A stretch of 52,262 nt of DNA from NCBI GenBank assembly GCA_022780515.1, contig JALEUV010000071.1:1-52262 (forward strand), read 5' to 3'. Positions 8,510 to 23,603 of this stretch are shown here, one piece after another (within the stretch, counting starts at the first letter, position 1; each line of letters opens with the position of its first letter). A model generated the notes under the pieces. The model was not told the origin of the DNA. It saw nothing but the letters and a program-made list of their open reading frames with translations, and did no database searches. Source of the DNA: Anaerococcus sp. (lineage in GTDB: Bacteria; Bacillota; Clostridia; Tissierellales; Peptoniphilaceae). Made by a program: the position numbers and the translations under genes.

Positions 8510-8580
8510 ATTAACTCCATTATTAATTGACTACTAAATTATATTATAAAATATTATTTTTTACTCACATCAGTTCACTA
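8510..8580 (-). promoter_or_regulatory. Possible internal promoter region of the ABC operon
   Basis: On the reverse strand an AT-rich run containing TATAAT-like boxes lies between 8535 and 8550, without a clear -35 hexamer. No terminator was seen after the secreted-protein gene, so read-through is also possible. Confidence 0.35.
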
Positions 8581-8665
8581 AATCGAATGTTTTTACATCC
8601 AAACTCCCCTGAAATTTCAATCAAAATAATTGGAATACAATCAATATTATAAATTTATTCGACTA

Positions 8666-9082
8666 TTACCATCCACAAGACCAAGAATCAGGAGACCAGT
8701 AACCGTCTGCTTTTAATGTTGAGAATAATGAATGTTTTTGTCCATGTACTCTTACGCTTCTATATCCATCTTCATATATATTAGAAGAAATACAATATTT
8801 ACCAACCGTACTTATATATGATATAGGTGTATATGAACTTGGCTTTTTACTTCCAGTTATGGCTCTTACTCTCAAAACATCACCGCTTTGAAAATTATCA
8901 ACGTAAAAATACACTGGCGATTGATCTTGTTTTGATCTAGATTCTGTATATAAATTTTTATTAATTCTTCCAAAGTTAAATGACCATGATGTATCTGAAG
9001 TATTCGCTGCTATTGCACTCACCATATTAGCTAATAAAAAGGTAACCATTAAAGCTGCTATAAGATTTTTGATTTTTTTCAT
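8666..9082 (-). CDS. Small secreted two-cysteine protein, DUF2712-like
   Basis: The 138-residue precursor has a clear Sec signal peptide (residues 1 to about 25, MKKIKNLIAALMVTFLLA, then AIA-AN). The mature part of about 112 residues is rich in Ser, Tyr and Trp and carries only two cysteines, one in GKYCISSN and one in the terminal WSCGW. The patterns TSWSFNFG near the start and DGYWSPDSW near the end resemble small secreted DUF2712 proteins; the match is from memory of the family shape and is tentative. The gene has its own strong promoter and a GGAGAAAATT Shine-Dalgarno. It sits directly upstream of an anchored exodomain protein and an ABC pump, an arrangement seen for secreted bacteriocin-like proteins with transporter-based immunity. 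Confidence 0.6.
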   Translation of the reverse strand: MKKIKNLIAALMVTFLLANMVSAIAANTSDTSWSFNFGRINKNLYTESRSKQDQSPVYFYVDNFQSGDVLRVRAITGSKKPSSYTPISYISTVGKYCISSNIYEDGYRSVRVHGQKHSLFSTLKADGYWSPDSWSCGW

Positions 9083-9134
9083 AATTTTCTCCTTATTGTA
9101 TTGCCAGTTCGTGTGAAATTCTTCCTTTTATTTA

Positions 9135-9163
9135 ATTATCTAACGTTTTTTTTAACTTGTCAA
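9135..9163 (-). promoter_or_regulatory. Promoter of the secreted-protein gene
   Basis: On the reverse strand TTGACA (9163-9158) and GATAAT (9140-9135) are separated by 17 bases. The leader to the ATG at 9082 is about 45 nt. Confidence 0.75.
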
Positions 9164-9198
9164 TATGGGATTTAAATATTTTATCTTGATAAATTATA

Positions 9199-9903
9199 TT
9201 AGTTAGTTGGCATAGATTGGTCTTTTATACCTTCCATAGAAGTAACTTCTTCCATATCCTTTGTCATATCCTTGTAGGAATTAAATACCTTATCTAAATC
9301 GATTTCCTTATGGCTGAGTTTTGTATATATCTTTTGACCTGCACTCATATTGCTTTTTTCTAGCAAAATATTCTCTTTGTCAAATTTCATAGATGTACTG
9401 TTATCAAATTCTATTAGAGTTTCTCCCTTTTTCTCACTTATATCTGATATATTGGAATATTCTATTTCTTCATTAAGCAAGAAAGGATCAGGGTATTTCA
9501 TCTTACTTTCACTTATTATCTCAGGTAGATTTTCTAGAGTTCTTTTATAGAATTTATTATTTACAAGGTCTATGTAGTATACTTCCTTTCCCTCAAACAA
9601 GTCGACTCTTTCTACTGGATCGTTGGGATTGTAGGTATTTTTACTATAGGTCATAGACTTATCGTCCCACTGGGCTTTCATATTGGTGGTTATCAAATTG
9701 TCTTCTGAGTCATAGGTGGCATAGTATAGGGCTTCTTCTACTTTTAGAGAGCATATATCATCAACTACATCCCTATACTCTTTACTTAGCTTATTTATGT
9801 TTTCTTCTATCCTTTTATCTTCTTCATTGCTTGTACCATGGCAGGATGAAAGTATGAGCAATGACATGGCAGCTAGGAAAGTTTTTCTTAATTTTTTGGT
9901 CAT
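9199..9903 (-). CDS. Lipoprotein of unknown function (LolA/LppX-like shape)
   Basis: The 234-residue protein starts with a lipoprotein signal peptide ending in LLILSSC, with the lipid-modified cysteine at residue 21. The mature part has a helix (EENINKLSKEYRDVVDDI) and then repeated beta strands such as KVEEALYYATYDSEDNLITT and EVYYIDLVNNKFYKRTL, which suggests a half-barrel fold like LolA-type or sigma-regulator lipoproteins. I do not recognise a specific family. It has its own promoter (9955-9982). It lies upstream of, and on the same strand as, the secreted-protein/ABC locus, so association is possible but not shown by overlap. Confidence 0.7.
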   Translation of the reverse strand: MTKKLRKTFLAAMSLLILSSCHGTSNEEDKRIEENINKLSKEYRDVVDDICSLKVEEALYYATYDSEDNLITTNMKAQWDDKSMTYSKNTYNPNDPVERVDLFEGKEVYYIDLVNNKFYKRTLENLPEIISESKMKYPDPFLLNEEIEYSNISDISEKKGETLIEFDNSTSMKFDKENILLEKSNMSAGQKIYTKLSHKEIDLDKVFNSYKDMTKDMEEVTSMEGIKDQSMPTN

Positions 9904-9954
9904 GGTAGTCTCCTTTATCCTTATAGGCTTCTTTTATCTCCTCCTTATACTTCA

Positions 9955-9982
9955 ATTATAAAATGCTTTTATATTTTGTCAA
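9955..9982 (-). promoter_or_regulatory. Promoter of the lipoprotein gene
   Basis: On the reverse strand TTGACA (9982-9977) and TATAAT (9960-9955) are separated by 16 bases, about 45 nt before the start codon. Confidence 0.78.
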
Positions 9983-10010
9983 TATTTATTTTAAATATTT
10001 TAAATTGTTA

Positions 10011-10030
10011 GATAGATATATTTATCTATC
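10011..10030. repeat. Short perfect palindrome GATAGATA/TATCTATC
   Basis: Two perfect 8-bp arms are separated by TATT. It lies in the AT-rich spacer between the lipoprotein promoter and the decayed transposase fragment. It could be a relic of an element end or just a stem-loop; no function is assigned. Confidence 0.5.
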
Positions 10031-10067
10031 GGGGAAGTATTTCTTATGATATTTATATAAGACTTAA

Positions 10068-10234
10068 TTATATTAATTCTTTTCTTGGTTTGTTTAGTAA
10101 GCCTACTACTGACTGTTATGTATATTTATTTCTCCAAGTATATATTGCTTAAGAAACATCTAATTTTTCTGATATTTTTTTATTGATAATCCTTTTAAAT
10201 ATAAGATAATTGATTTTAGTCTTAGATATTCCAT
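10068..10234 (-). pseudogene. Decayed helix-turn-helix fragment of a transposase
   Basis: Reading the reverse strand from ATG at 10234 gives MEYLRLKSIILYLKGLSIKK. After adding one A to the A-run near 10180 the frame continues as ISEKLDVS, a stop, AIYTWRNKYT, a stop, then QSVVGLLNKPRKELI. That is the N-terminal helix-turn-helix pattern of IS630-type (or similar) transposases: a 'YLKGxSxKxISExLxVSxxTIYxWxNKY' core followed by 'GLxxKPR'. One frameshift and two in-frame stops make it a clear relic, with no catalytic domain nearby. The rest of 9983-10430 is very AT-rich and shows nothing else I can identify. IS family is uncertain. Confidence 0.62.
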
Positions 10235-10431
10235 TTTATGATTTGTATTTTTCTTTCAATTTTAAATTGCTCTATTTGATTAAATATTTCTTGAGTATTA
10301 TAATATTGTTTATTCTATTTTTTATGTGTTTGATTGGTAATTAGTATGAATTTATTATTGCTTTGATGTAATTTTATGAACTATTTAAAAACTTAATTAT
10401 TTAAAACTAAATATCTGAATTTAAAAATTTA

Positions 10432-10471
10432 GATGATGCCTGGATTATATCAACTTATTCCAGGCATCATC
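10432..10471 (-). terminator. Terminator of the GH101 gene
   Basis: A 13-bp perfect stem, GATGATGCCTGGA (10432-10444) with TCCAGGCATCATC (10459-10471), lies about 20 bases past the stop codon and is followed on the reverse strand by a T-rich stretch. Confidence 0.85.
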
Positions 10472-10490
10472 ATTTAGCTTATATAAGAAT

Positions 10491-15257
<4,767 letters not shown>

Positions 15258-15383
15258 CTACCTCCATTAAATATTAGATATTCTTACTAAGAGTATACCC
15301 TTTTTTTCTAATTTCTATAGTATTTTAAAAAATTTTTAAATATAAAAGTTGTTATATTTTATTTATTCATAAATCCAGTCTAC

Positions 15384-15416
15384 AAAAAAAGACGAGTATC
15401 ATAAGTTGTACTCGCC
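15384..15416 (-). terminator. Terminator of rpoBC
   Basis: On the reverse strand GGCGAGTA (15416-15409) pairs with TACTCGTC (15398-15391) with one G-T wobble and is followed by seven Ts, about 30 bases past the rpoC stop. Confidence 0.88.
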
Positions 15417-15447
15417 TATTTTTTTATCGTATTTTCAAATCCGTATT

Positions 15448-18400
15448 TTAATTTTGCATTTGCTCTTCTTCGTCATTTTCCATAGCTTCTATGTTCATGG
15501 CTATTTGAGCATCTTCTGCTTCTTTGGTTTCGTAATCTATTTCAACATCGTTGTACCTTCTAAGGCCTGTACCTGCTGGGATTAGTTTACCGATGATGAT
15601 GTTTTCTTTTAGTCCCTTGAGGTCATCGACCTTACCCTTGATTGATGCATCTGTTAGGACTCTGGTTGTTTCTTGGAAGGATGCTGCTGATAGCCAGCTG
15701 TCTGTTGCAAGGGAGGCCTTGGTTATACCTAGGAGTTCTTGGGTATAGGTTGCGACTTTCTTGCCTTCAGCTTCTAGTTTTTCGTTGGCTAAGTCAACTT
15801 CTCTTCTATCTTGGAGGCTACCTGGTAGGAATTCTGTATCTCCTGATTCTTCGATTTTGACTTTCTTTAGCATTTGTCTAGCTATGACTTCGATGTGTCT
15901 ATCGTCTATTTCTACACCTTGGAGCCTGTATACTTTTTGAACTTCCTTGGTGATGTAGTCTTGGACTCCTACCTTGCCTAGGACGTTTAGGACATCGTGT
16001 GGGTCTAGGGAACCTTCTGTTAGTTGGTCACCTTTTTTGACTATATCGCCATCTTTTACCAGTATTCTTGATCCAAATGGTATGTTGTATTTTTTAGCGT
16101 AGCCATCATCTGATAGGATTTCGATATCGGTCTTCTTTTCGTTTTGGATGAGGGTAACTTCACCTGAGTTTTCTGACATGTAGGCAAGTCCCTTTGGTTT
16201 TCTAGCTTCAAATAGCTCCTCAACTCTAGGAAGACCTTGGGTGATTCCTACACCTGCTATACCACCTGAGTGGAAAGTTCTCATTGTAAGTTGGGTACCT
16301 GGCTCACCGATTGATTGGGCAGCTATGATTCCTACAGCCTCTCCCACGTTTACGTGTTTGCCTGTAGCTAGGTTTCTACCATAGCATGAAGCACATACTC
16401 CATGTTTTGCCTTACATTCTAGGACTGAACGGAGTTTAACTTCTTTTATGCCACTATCTACTATGGCATCAGCCATATCTTCATCAATGATTTCATTTTT
16501 GTGAACTATTATTTCTCCGTTTTGGTCTTTGATGTCTTCGAAGCTTGTTCTACCGATGATTCTAGTTTGAAGGTTTTCGATTATTTCGTTACCATCTCTA
16601 AATTCATGGGCTACAACATAGCCATCTGTATGGCAATCATCTTCTGTTACTATTACATCTTGGGAGATGTCTACCATTCTTCTGGTCAAGTAACCTGAGT
16701 CGGCTGTTCTTAGGGCTGTATCTGTAAGTCCCTTTCTAGATCCGTGGGTTGATATAAAGTATTCTTGTACGGATAGGCCTTCACGGAAGTTAGCCTTGAT
16801 AGGGATTTCTATGATTTTACCATCAGCTTGACTCATTAGTCCACGCATACCGCCAAGTTGCCTAATTTGGTTGGTTGAACCACGGGCACCGGAGTCAGCG
16901 AAGATCTTGATGTTGTTGTCATCTTTTAGGTCTGCTAATAGGGCATCTGTTACTAGGTTTGTTGTCTTGGTCCATATGTCTATGACTTTTTCGTATCTTT
17001 CTTGGTCTGTTATTAGACCCCTTCTGTAGAGTTTTTCGTACCTATCTACTTCATCGTCAGCCTCTTTGATTAAAGTCCATTTGTCTTTTGGTATGTTTAC
17101 ATCTGACATAGATACTGTTAGTCCTGATAGGGTTGAGTATTTGTAACCTGTTTGTTTGATGTAGTCTAGGACTTCAGCGGTCTTAATGTTACCGTGTTTT
17201 CTAAAGCATCTGTCGATTATATCTTTTAGGGTAGCACTGTCAGCTACCATATCTATTTCTAGGGAGTATGGATCTTCTTTTCTATTTACATAGCCTAGGT
17301 CTTGAGGAATACCTTGGTTGTAGATAAATCTACCTACTGAAGATTCTACGATCTTACCAGGGTCTTCTGGACTCTTTCTGATTCTTACTGAACATCTAGT
17401 TTGGTATTCTACATAGCCTGCATCTAGGGCCTTGATCATCTCGTTTATAGATTCGAAGATCATTCCCTCGCCCTTGGCACCTTCTTTGATTGTTGTTAGG
17501 TAATAAGCACCCAGTACCATATCTTGGGATGGGGTTGTGATTGGCTTACCATCTTTTAGTCCAAGGATGTTGTTGGTTGACATCATTAGAAGTCTTGCTT
17601 CGATTTGAGCTTCGTTAGATAGAGGCAAGTGGATAGCCATTTGGTCTCCATCGAAGTCGGCGTTGAAGGCGTTACATGCCAACGGATGTAGCTTGATTGC
17701 CTTACCTTCTACTAGGACTGGTTCAAAGGCTTGGATACCTAGTCTGTGGAGGGTAGGGGCACGGTTTAGCAAGACTGGATGGTCTTTGATTACATCTTCT
17801 AGGATTTCATAGACCCTTGGGTCTTTTTTCTCTACCATTTTTTTGGCTGATTTTAGGTTGTGGGCTATGCCTGAATCTACAACCTTGTTCATGATAAATG
17901 GCTTAAATAGTTCGAGGGCCATCTCTTGTGGGAGACCACATTGGTTGAATTTAAGGTCAGGACCTACTACTATTACAGATCTTCCTGAGTAGTCTACCCT
18001 CTTACCTAGAAGGTTTTGTCTAAATCTACCAGATTTTCCCTTCAATAGATCTGATAGGGACTTCATGTTTCTGTTGGATGCTCCTGTTACAGCCCTACCT
18101 CTTCTACCGTTATCTATGAGGGCATCTACTGCTTCTTGGAGCATTCTCTTTTCGTTACGAACGATAATCTCTGGTGCTCCAATATCTAGGAGTCTCTTTA
18201 GTCTGTTATTTCTATTGATAACTCTCCTATATAGGTCGTTTAGATCAGATGTCGCAAATCTACCACCTTCTAGTTGAACCATAGGTCTTAGCTCTGGTGG
18301 CATAACTGGGAGGACATCTAGGATCATCCATTCAGGTTTGTTGCCTGATGTTATGAAGGCATCTACTACTTCGAGCCTTCTTGATACTCTAACCTTCTTT

Positions 18401-19008
18401 TGGCCTGTTGACTCATCTAGTTCTTTTAGTAGAGAGTTGTATTCTTTCTTAAGGTCAACATTTTTTAGGAGTTCTTTTACTGCTTCTGCTCCCATTGCCG
18501 CCTTAAATTCTGTATCATCTGGGTAGGCTTCAAGGATATCTTGGTATTCATTTTCTGATATCTCTTGCTTTTCCATAAGGTCGGTTTTACCGGGATTTAT
18601 TACTACATAAGATGCAAAGTATAGGATTTTCTCTAGTACCCTAGGACTCATATCGAGGAGGAGTCCCATTTTGGATGGGATTCCCTTGAAGTACCAGATA
18701 TGACTTACAGGAGCTGCAAGTTCTATATGGCCCATTCTCTCACGGCGGACCTTGGACTTGGTTACTTCTACACCACACTTTTCACAGACTACTCCCTTGT
18801 ATCTTATTCTCTTATATTTACCACAAGAACATTCATAATCCTTGGTTGGTCCAAAGATTTTTTCACAGAAAAGTCCATCTTTCTCAGGCTTTAGGGTTCT
18901 GTAGTTAATAGTCTCTGGCTTTTTTACTTCTCCATGGGACCAGGATCTGATTTTTTCAGGGGATGCTATCTTCATCCTCATTCCATCAAATTGACTTAAT
19001 TCGCTCAT
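15448..19008 (-). CDS. rpoC: DNA-directed RNA polymerase subunit beta'
   Basis: The 1186-residue protein has the usual Firmicute length. Near residues 60-78 it carries the first zinc site ([19 protein letters not shown]). The Mg-binding catalytic loop [12 protein letters not shown] lies near residue 450, and the second zinc site is EDDC with the later [13 protein letters not shown] near 860-875. LRTFHSGG-like trigger-loop sequence ([20 protein letters not shown]) follows near 910. It forms the active centre of RNA polymerase with RpoB. It begins eight bases after the rpoB stop, and the pair shares one promoter and a terminator at 15384-15416. No insertions typical of other phyla were seen. 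Confidence 0.99.
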   Translation of the reverse strand: MSELSQFDGMRMKIASPEKIRSWSHGEVKKPETINYRTLKPEKDGLFCEKIFGPTKDYECSCGKYKRIRYKGVVCEKCGVEVTKSKVRRERMGHIELAAPVSHIWYFKGIPSKMGLLLDMSPRVLEKILYFASYVVINPGKTDLMEKQEISENEYQDILEAYPDDTEFKAAMGAEAVKELLKNVDLKKEYNSLLKELDESTGQKKVRVSRRLEVVDAFITSGNKPEWMILDVLPVMPPELRPMVQLEGGRFATSDLNDLYRRVINRNNRLKRLLDIGAPEIIVRNEKRMLQEAVDALIDNGRRGRAVTGASNRNMKSLSDLLKGKSGRFRQNLLGKRVDYSGRSVIVVGPDLKFNQCGLPQEMALELFKPFIMNKVVDSGIAHNLKSAKKMVEKKDPRVYEILEDVIKDHPVLLNRAPTLHRLGIQAFEPVLVEGKAIKLHPLACNAFNADFDGDQMAIHLPLSNEAQIEARLLMMSTNNILGLKDGKPITTPSQDMVLGAYYLTTIKEGAKGEGMIFESINEMIKALDAGYVEYQTRCSVRIRKSPEDPGKIVESSVGRFIYNQGIPQDLGYVNRKEDPYSLEIDMVADSATLKDIIDRCFRKHGNIKTAEVLDYIKQTGYKYSTLSGLTVSMSDVNIPKDKWTLIKEADDEVDRYEKLYRRGLITDQERYEKVIDIWTKTTNLVTDALLADLKDDNNIKIFADSGARGSTNQIRQLGGMRGLMSQADGKIIEIPIKANFREGLSVQEYFISTHGSRKGLTDTALRTADSGYLTRRMVDISQDVIVTEDDCHTDGYVVAHEFRDGNEIIENLQTRIIGRTSFEDIKDQNGEIIVHKNEIIDEDMADAIVDSGIKEVKLRSVLECKAKHGVCASCYGRNLATGKHVNVGEAVGIIAAQSIGEPGTQLTMRTFHSGGIAGVGITQGLPRVEELFEARKPKGLAYMSENSGEVTLIQNEKKTDIEILSDDGYAKKYNIPFGSRILVKDGDIVKKGDQLTEGSLDPHDVLNVLGKVGVQDYITKEVQKVYRLQGVEIDDRHIEVIARQMLKKVKIEESGDTEFLPGSLQDRREVDLANEKLEAEGKKVATYTQELLGITKASLATDSWLSAASFQETTRVLTDASIKGKVDDLKGLKENIIIGKLIPAGTGLRRYNDVEIDYETKEAEDAQIAMNIEAMENDEEEQMQN

Positions 19009-19016
19009 TTATTCCC

Positions 19017-22000
19017 CTATTCTACTTCGTTAGCACTAAGGCTTTGGCTATCTTCTTTTCCATCTAGAGCTTCTAGAACTTGGCTGTCCTTGCTCTCTTT
19101 AGCTGTTTTGCTATTCTTGCTTGATCCAAGTGTTCCTGTTATAGACTTGATCTTGCTTGGGTCGATCTTGTCTACTTGGGAGAACCTATCTTGATCATCT
19201 ATGTTTTCTTTAAGTTCGATTACATTACCGTCATTATCTATTAGTTCAACATCTAGGGCCAAGCTTTGAAGTTCTTTTACTAGAACCTTGAAGGATTCTG
19301 GTGTTCCAGGCTCTGGGATGTTTTCTCCCTTGACTATTGATTCGTAGGTCTTAACCCTTCCTGTAACATCGTCTGACTTAACGGTCAAGATTTCTTGGAG
19401 GGTGTGGCTTGCACCATAGGCTTCTAAGGCCCATACTTCCATCTCTCCAAATCTTTGGCCACCAAATTGTGCCTTACCACCTAGAGGTTGTTGGGTTACT
19501 AGGGAGTATGGTCCAATAGATCTTGCGTGGATCTTCTCCTCTACCATGTGGTGGAGTTTGAGCATGTACATGACTCCAACTGTAACAGGGTTATCGAAAG
19601 GCAAGCCTGTTCTTCCATCACGAAGGACGATTTTTCCAGTCTTATTTATATAAGGAGCTACCTTCTTGGCATCTTCTAGGACTTCTTCTATCTCTGTATC
19701 CAAGGCACCATCAAATACTGGTGTTGCTATCTTCCAACCAAGAGTCCTAGCTGCAAGTCCCATGTGAACTTCTAGTACTTGTCCCAGGTTCATACGACTT
19801 GGGATACCTAGTGGGTTTAGGCAGATTTGAATTGGTGTACCATCTGGCAAGAATGGCATATCTTCACGAGGAAGGATTCTTGAAACGACACCCTTGTTAC
19901 CGTGACGACCACACATTTTATCTCCTACCATGATTTTTCTCTTGGCAGCCACATAGACTCTAATTACCTTGTTTACTCCAGGTGATAGTTCATCTCCGTC
20001 TTTCTTGTTGTATTCCTTGACATCGACTACGATACCACTTTCTCCATGAGGTACCTTGAGGGAGGTATCACGCACTTCACGAGCCTTCTCACCAAAGATT
20101 GCCCTTAGGAGTCTTTCTTCTGGTGATAGTTCGGTCTCACCCTTAGGAGATACCTTACCAACTAGGATATCACCAGACTTAACCTCTGCACCAATTCTTA
20201 TGATTCCGTTTTCGTCGAGGTCTTTTTTCATATCATCGCCGACGTTTGGAATATCCTTGGTAATCTCTTCTGCACCTAGCTTGGTTTCTCTAGCTTCGCA
20301 CTCATGTTCTTCTATATGAACTGATGTCAATACATCATCTATTACAAGCTCTTCGTTAAGGAGCATAGCATCCTCGAAGTTGTATCCTTCCCAGGTTGTG
20401 AAGGCTATAAGGATGTTTTTGCCTAGGGCAAGCTCACCATTATCAGTTGATGGGCCATCTGCTAGGATTTCGTTAGCTTCTACCCTATCTCCTCTTTTTA
20501 CTATTGGTCTTTGGTTGATAGTTGTTCCTTGGTTAGCTCTTTCGAATTTGAGAAGTTCGTAGTCTTCTATTTCTCCATCGCTATCCCTCTTTAGTTTTAT
20601 ATGTTCATCTCCAACATAAACAATCTCTCCTGCAGATTTTGATACTACACAAACTCCACTGTCCTTTGCAGCCCTATGTTCAATTCCTGTAGCAACAATT
20701 GGTGCTTCAGTTTTTATCAAAGGTACTGCTTGCCTTTGCATGTTGGCACCCATCAAGGCTCTGGTTGAATCGTCATTTTCCAAAAAAGGTATCAAGCTTG
20801 CTCCGACTGATACGATTTGTTGTGGAGATACGTCCATGTATTGAATCTTATTTCTAGGATAGATATCATTTACACCATTTATACCACGACCAGATACCCT
20901 ATCATTGACAAACTTATTGTTCTCATCTAGGGGCTCGTTGGCTTGGGCAATTATATAGTTATCTTCTACATCTGCTGTTAAGTATTCTATCTCATCTGTT
21001 ACAACTCCATCTTCACCTACTAGCCTATAAGGTGTTTCGATAAAACCGTATTTATTTACCCTAGAGTAGGTTGTAAGGGAGGTTATAAGACCGATGTTTG
21101 GTCCTTCCGGAGTCTCTATTGGACAAATTCTACCATAGTGAGAATCGTGTACGTCCCTAACTTCAACTCCTGCCCTATCTCTTGATAGACCACCTGGTCC
21201 TAGGGCTGATAGTCTTCTCTTGTGGGTTAGCTCACTCATAGGATTTGTTTGGTCCATGAATTGGGATAATTGGGATGAACCAAAGAATTCCTTGATAACT
21301 GCTGTAACTGGCTTAATATTTATAAGGACTTGTGGGGTTGCAAGGTCAGGATCTTGGGTAGTCATTCTCTCACGAACGACTCTTTCCATACGGGCAAGTC
21401 CTACCCTAAATTGATTTTGTAATAGCTCTCCTACTCCCCTTACACGTCTGTTACCTAGGTGGTCTATATCATCAACTGATCCAATTCCTTCAAATAGGTT
21501 AAATTGGTAGTTAACTATAGCTAAGATATCTGACTTAGTAATGTGCTTAGGAGCAAGTTCTTTCTTTCTCCTCTCCATCATCGCCTTAATCTCTTCAGGA
21601 GATGAAGCCTCATCAATGATCTCTCTCATTACTGGGTAGTAGACTTTTTCACTAAAGTCATCGACATCTATGTCAAGCTCCTTTAATTCTTCGAATGAGT
21701 CTATATCAACAAAGTTATTTCCAACTATCCTAAGAACCTTGTCATCTTCTACATTGTATTGGTCCTTCATTATGACATCTACTGTAACAATACCAGCATT
21801 TTCTATAGCCTTTGCCTTATCAAAGTCGATTACTTCTCCAGCATTTACAAAGACTTCTCCAGTTTCTGGATCGATTATGTCATCTTTTGAAATTAATCCT
21901 TTTATCCTAGATGCTAAGTCTAGTTTTAGATTGTACTTATACCTACCTACCTTGGCTAGGTCATATCTCCTATCATCAAAGAGGAGGTTGTTAATAAGGT

Positions 22001-22760
22001 TAGTAGCACTTTCAATACTAGCCGGGTCACCAGGTTTTAATTTCTTATAAATTTCAATTAGGGCTTCTTCTGTAGTCTCGCTATTTTCCTTCTCTAGGGT
22101 CATCCTTAGGTGCTTGGTATCGCCCAAAGCTTCGATTATCTCCTCGTCTGTCTCAAATAGCAAGGCCCTAACGAGGGTTGTTGCAGGAAGTTTCCTAGTC
22201 CTATCAAGTCTTACATTTACAGTATGGGCTGCATCTGTGTCAAATTCTATCCAGGCTCCACGGTTAGGAATTACTGTAGAAGAATACATCTTGTCCCCGC
22301 TCTTGTCAGTCTCCTCAGCATAGTAGACTCCTGGGCTTCTAACAAGCTGACTTACAATAACTCTCTCAGCACCATTTATTACAAAGGTAGCACTATCAGT
22401 CATCATTGGGAAATCTCCCATAAAGACTTCTTGTTCCTTAACTTCTTCTGTTTCCTTATTTATAAGTCTTGCCTTGACCTTAAGGTCCCTAGAATAAGTA
22501 GCATCCTTATACTTGGCTTCTTTTACAGTATATTTAGGTTCATCATCAAACTCATAGCCAATAAATTCAAGAATTAGATTGCCATTGTAGTCTTCTATTG
22601 GTGAAATATCCTCTAGTATCTCTCCTAAACCTTCATTTAGGAACCATTCATATGAATCCTTTTGTACTTTGAGTAGATTTGGTAAATCTAGCACTTGAGG
22701 GAATTTGGAGAATGATTTTCTCTTAGTTCTCCCAAACATTTCTTCATGGAATTGGGCCAT
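19017..22760 (-). CDS. rpoB: DNA-directed RNA polymerase subunit beta
   Basis: The 1247-residue protein contains the rifampicin region [20 protein letters not shown] followed by [18 protein letters not shown]. All classical resistance positions have the sensitive residue (D of FMDQ, H and S of THKRRLSA). Further on are [14 protein letters not shown] and the C-terminal [18 protein letters not shown] clamp sequence. The C terminus carries an acidic and serine-rich tail of about 50 residues that looks lineage-specific. Unlike the usual rplKAJL-rpoBC order, the gene directly upstream is a nitroreductase, and a strong promoter lies at 22870-22898. AAGGAG precedes the ATG. Confidence 0.99.
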   Translation of the reverse strand: MAQFHEEMFGRTKRKSFSKFPQVLDLPNLLKVQKDSYEWFLNEGLGEILEDISPIEDYNGNLILEFIGYEFDDEPKYTVKEAKYKDATYSRDLKVKARLINKETEEVKEQEVFMGDFPMMTDSATFVINGAERVIVSQLVRSPGVYYAEETDKSGDKMYSSTVIPNRGAWIEFDTDAAHTVNVRLDRTRKLPATTLVRALLFETDEEIIEALGDTKHLRMTLEKENSETTEEALIEIYKKLKPGDPASIESATNLINNLLFDDRRYDLAKVGRYKYNLKLDLASRIKGLISKDDIIDPETGEVFVNAGEVIDFDKAKAIENAGIVTVDVIMKDQYNVEDDKVLRIVGNNFVDIDSFEELKELDIDVDDFSEKVYYPVMREIIDEASSPEEIKAMMERRKKELAPKHITKSDILAIVNYQFNLFEGIGSVDDIDHLGNRRVRGVGELLQNQFRVGLARMERVVRERMTTQDPDLATPQVLINIKPVTAVIKEFFGSSQLSQFMDQTNPMSELTHKRRLSALGPGGLSRDRAGVEVRDVHDSHYGRICPIETPEGPNIGLITSLTTYSRVNKYGFIETPYRLVGEDGVVTDEIEYLTADVEDNYIIAQANEPLDENNKFVNDRVSGRGINGVNDIYPRNKIQYMDVSPQQIVSVGASLIPFLENDDSTRALMGANMQRQAVPLIKTEAPIVATGIEHRAAKDSGVCVVSKSAGEIVYVGDEHIKLKRDSDGEIEDYELLKFERANQGTTINQRPIVKRGDRVEANEILADGPSTDNGELALGKNILIAFTTWEGYNFEDAMLLNEELVIDDVLTSVHIEEHECEARETKLGAEEITKDIPNVGDDMKKDLDENGIIRIGAEVKSGDILVGKVSPKGETELSPEERLLRAIFGEKAREVRDTSLKVPHGESGIVVDVKEYNKKDGDELSPGVNKVIRVYVAAKRKIMVGDKMCGRHGNKGVVSRILPREDMPFLPDGTPIQICLNPLGIPSRMNLGQVLEVHMGLAARTLGWKIATPVFDGALDTEIEEVLEDAKKVAPYINKTGKIVLRDGRTGLPFDNPVTVGVMYMLKLHHMVEEKIHARSIGPYSLVTQQPLGGKAQFGGQRFGEMEVWALEAYGASHTLQEILTVKSDDVTGRVKTYESIVKGENIPEPGTPESFKVLVKELQSLALDVELIDNDGNVIELKENIDDQDRFSQVDKIDPSKIKSITGTLGSSKNSKTAKESKDSQVLEALDGKEDSQSLSANEVE

Positions 22761-22869
22761 TAATTATACTCCTTGTCCGTTTTAAAACTTATCTGTCCTA
22801 TTAATATATGATAAAATAAGTGTTTCAAAAATAAAAAAATCTCGAAAATTAGATTTCTAGCAATTTTTA

Positions 22870-22898
22870 ATTATACCACAATCACAAAATTATATCAA
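22870..22898 (-). promoter_or_regulatory. Strong extended promoter of rpoBC
   Basis: On the reverse strand TTGATA (22898-22893), 17 bases, then TATAAT (22875-22870) preceded by TGG, so it has an extended -10 as well as a good -35. The transcript would have a leader of about 100 nt. A weak stem AGAAATCT/AGATTTTT with a T-run lies in that leader (about 22830-22855). Confidence 0.85.
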
Positions 22899-22975
22899 GT
22901 CTTTTTCTCTAGCTCTTATAACTTTGCTTGGCTTTTCCTTCTTTAATATATATAAGGTAAATATATAAGTGATAC

Positions 22976-23485
22976 TTATCCTATAAAATTCGCCCTTATT
23001 TTATGCTCCTTTGGAGGATTTTCTTTTTTGATATGTCCTAGTATGATTCCACTTACTGGATGGAAGTTATTAGCTAGGTCTAAATTATCAAGATAGGTTG
23101 CATCCTTTCCTAGACTTTGGATAGCTCCTCTTATATAGCAAGAGCCAAGTCCCATGGATGTTGCCTTGAGGGCTATATTTTCCAAAACACAGCCACAATC
23201 TTCATAGGCTGCAGAAGTTTCCTTAGAAGATGCAAAAAGAATCATGACAGGAGCTCCATAGAGGGCATCGTGCTTGACCCCTGCTTTTTTTCTATACTCT
23301 TCTGATATTTCTTCCAATATGGCCTTATCCCTTATTACAAAAAGCTGGCACTTATCATACTCCCCCATAGCAATGGGCGCTTTATTAGCTGCATCCAAGA
23401 TTTCAGCAAGTTCATCATCTGTCAGTTTTCGATCAGTAAAGTCCCTGGCTGATACTCTTTTTTCTAAAACTTTATTAAATTCCAT
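22976..23485 (-). CDS. Nitroreductase-family FMN oxidoreductase
   Basis: The 169-residue protein has the short nitroreductase layout. The start NKVLEKRVSARDF contains the 'RxSxRxF' FMN-binding motif. APVMILFAS lies in the middle, and ENIALKATSMGLGSCYI near residue 105 is the conserved helix lining the flavin. GIILGHIKKENPPK closes the fold. Such enzymes are FMN-dependent NAD(P)H oxidoreductases; the substrate cannot be deduced. AGGAGG lies six bases before the ATG, and a TTTGTT-N17-TATAAT promoter (23546-23518, reverse strand) precedes it. It is upstream of rpoB on the same strand without a clear terminator between, so some read-through into rpoBC is possible. Confidence 0.9.
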   Translation of the reverse strand: MEFNKVLEKRVSARDFTDRKLTDDELAEILDAANKAPIAMGEYDKCQLFVIRDKAILEEISEEYRKKAGVKHDALYGAPVMILFASSKETSAAYEDCGCVLENIALKATSMGLGSCYIRGAIQSLGKDATYLDNLDLANNFHPVSGIILGHIKKENPPKEHKIRANFIG

Positions 23486-23576
23486 AGAATCCTCCTAGCT
23501 TTTGTGTATTTGGAATAATTATACTTTAAGATTTCCTACTAACAAATTATATTTATATGCCATATTTAAATTTTTA

Positions 23577-23585
23577 TGCTATAAT
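23577..23585 (+). promoter_or_regulatory. Extended -10 promoter of the membrane protein gene
   Basis: TGCTATAAT (23577-23585) is a perfect extended -10 element. No convincing -35 box is visible, and the start codon lies 18 bases downstream. Confidence 0.65.
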
Positions 23586-23603
23586 TAAATAAACGGAGGC
23601 CAT

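Noticed and set aside
20056-20319. Open reading frames antisense to rpoB and other long genes
   Set aside because: They mirror the codon pattern of the real gene, have no ribosome sites and no recognisable protein features.
22830-22855. Weak hairpin with T-run in the rpoB leader, a possible attenuator
   Set aside because: The stem is AT-rich with a wobble pair; it is not strong enough to list as a terminator and is only mentioned under the promoter.
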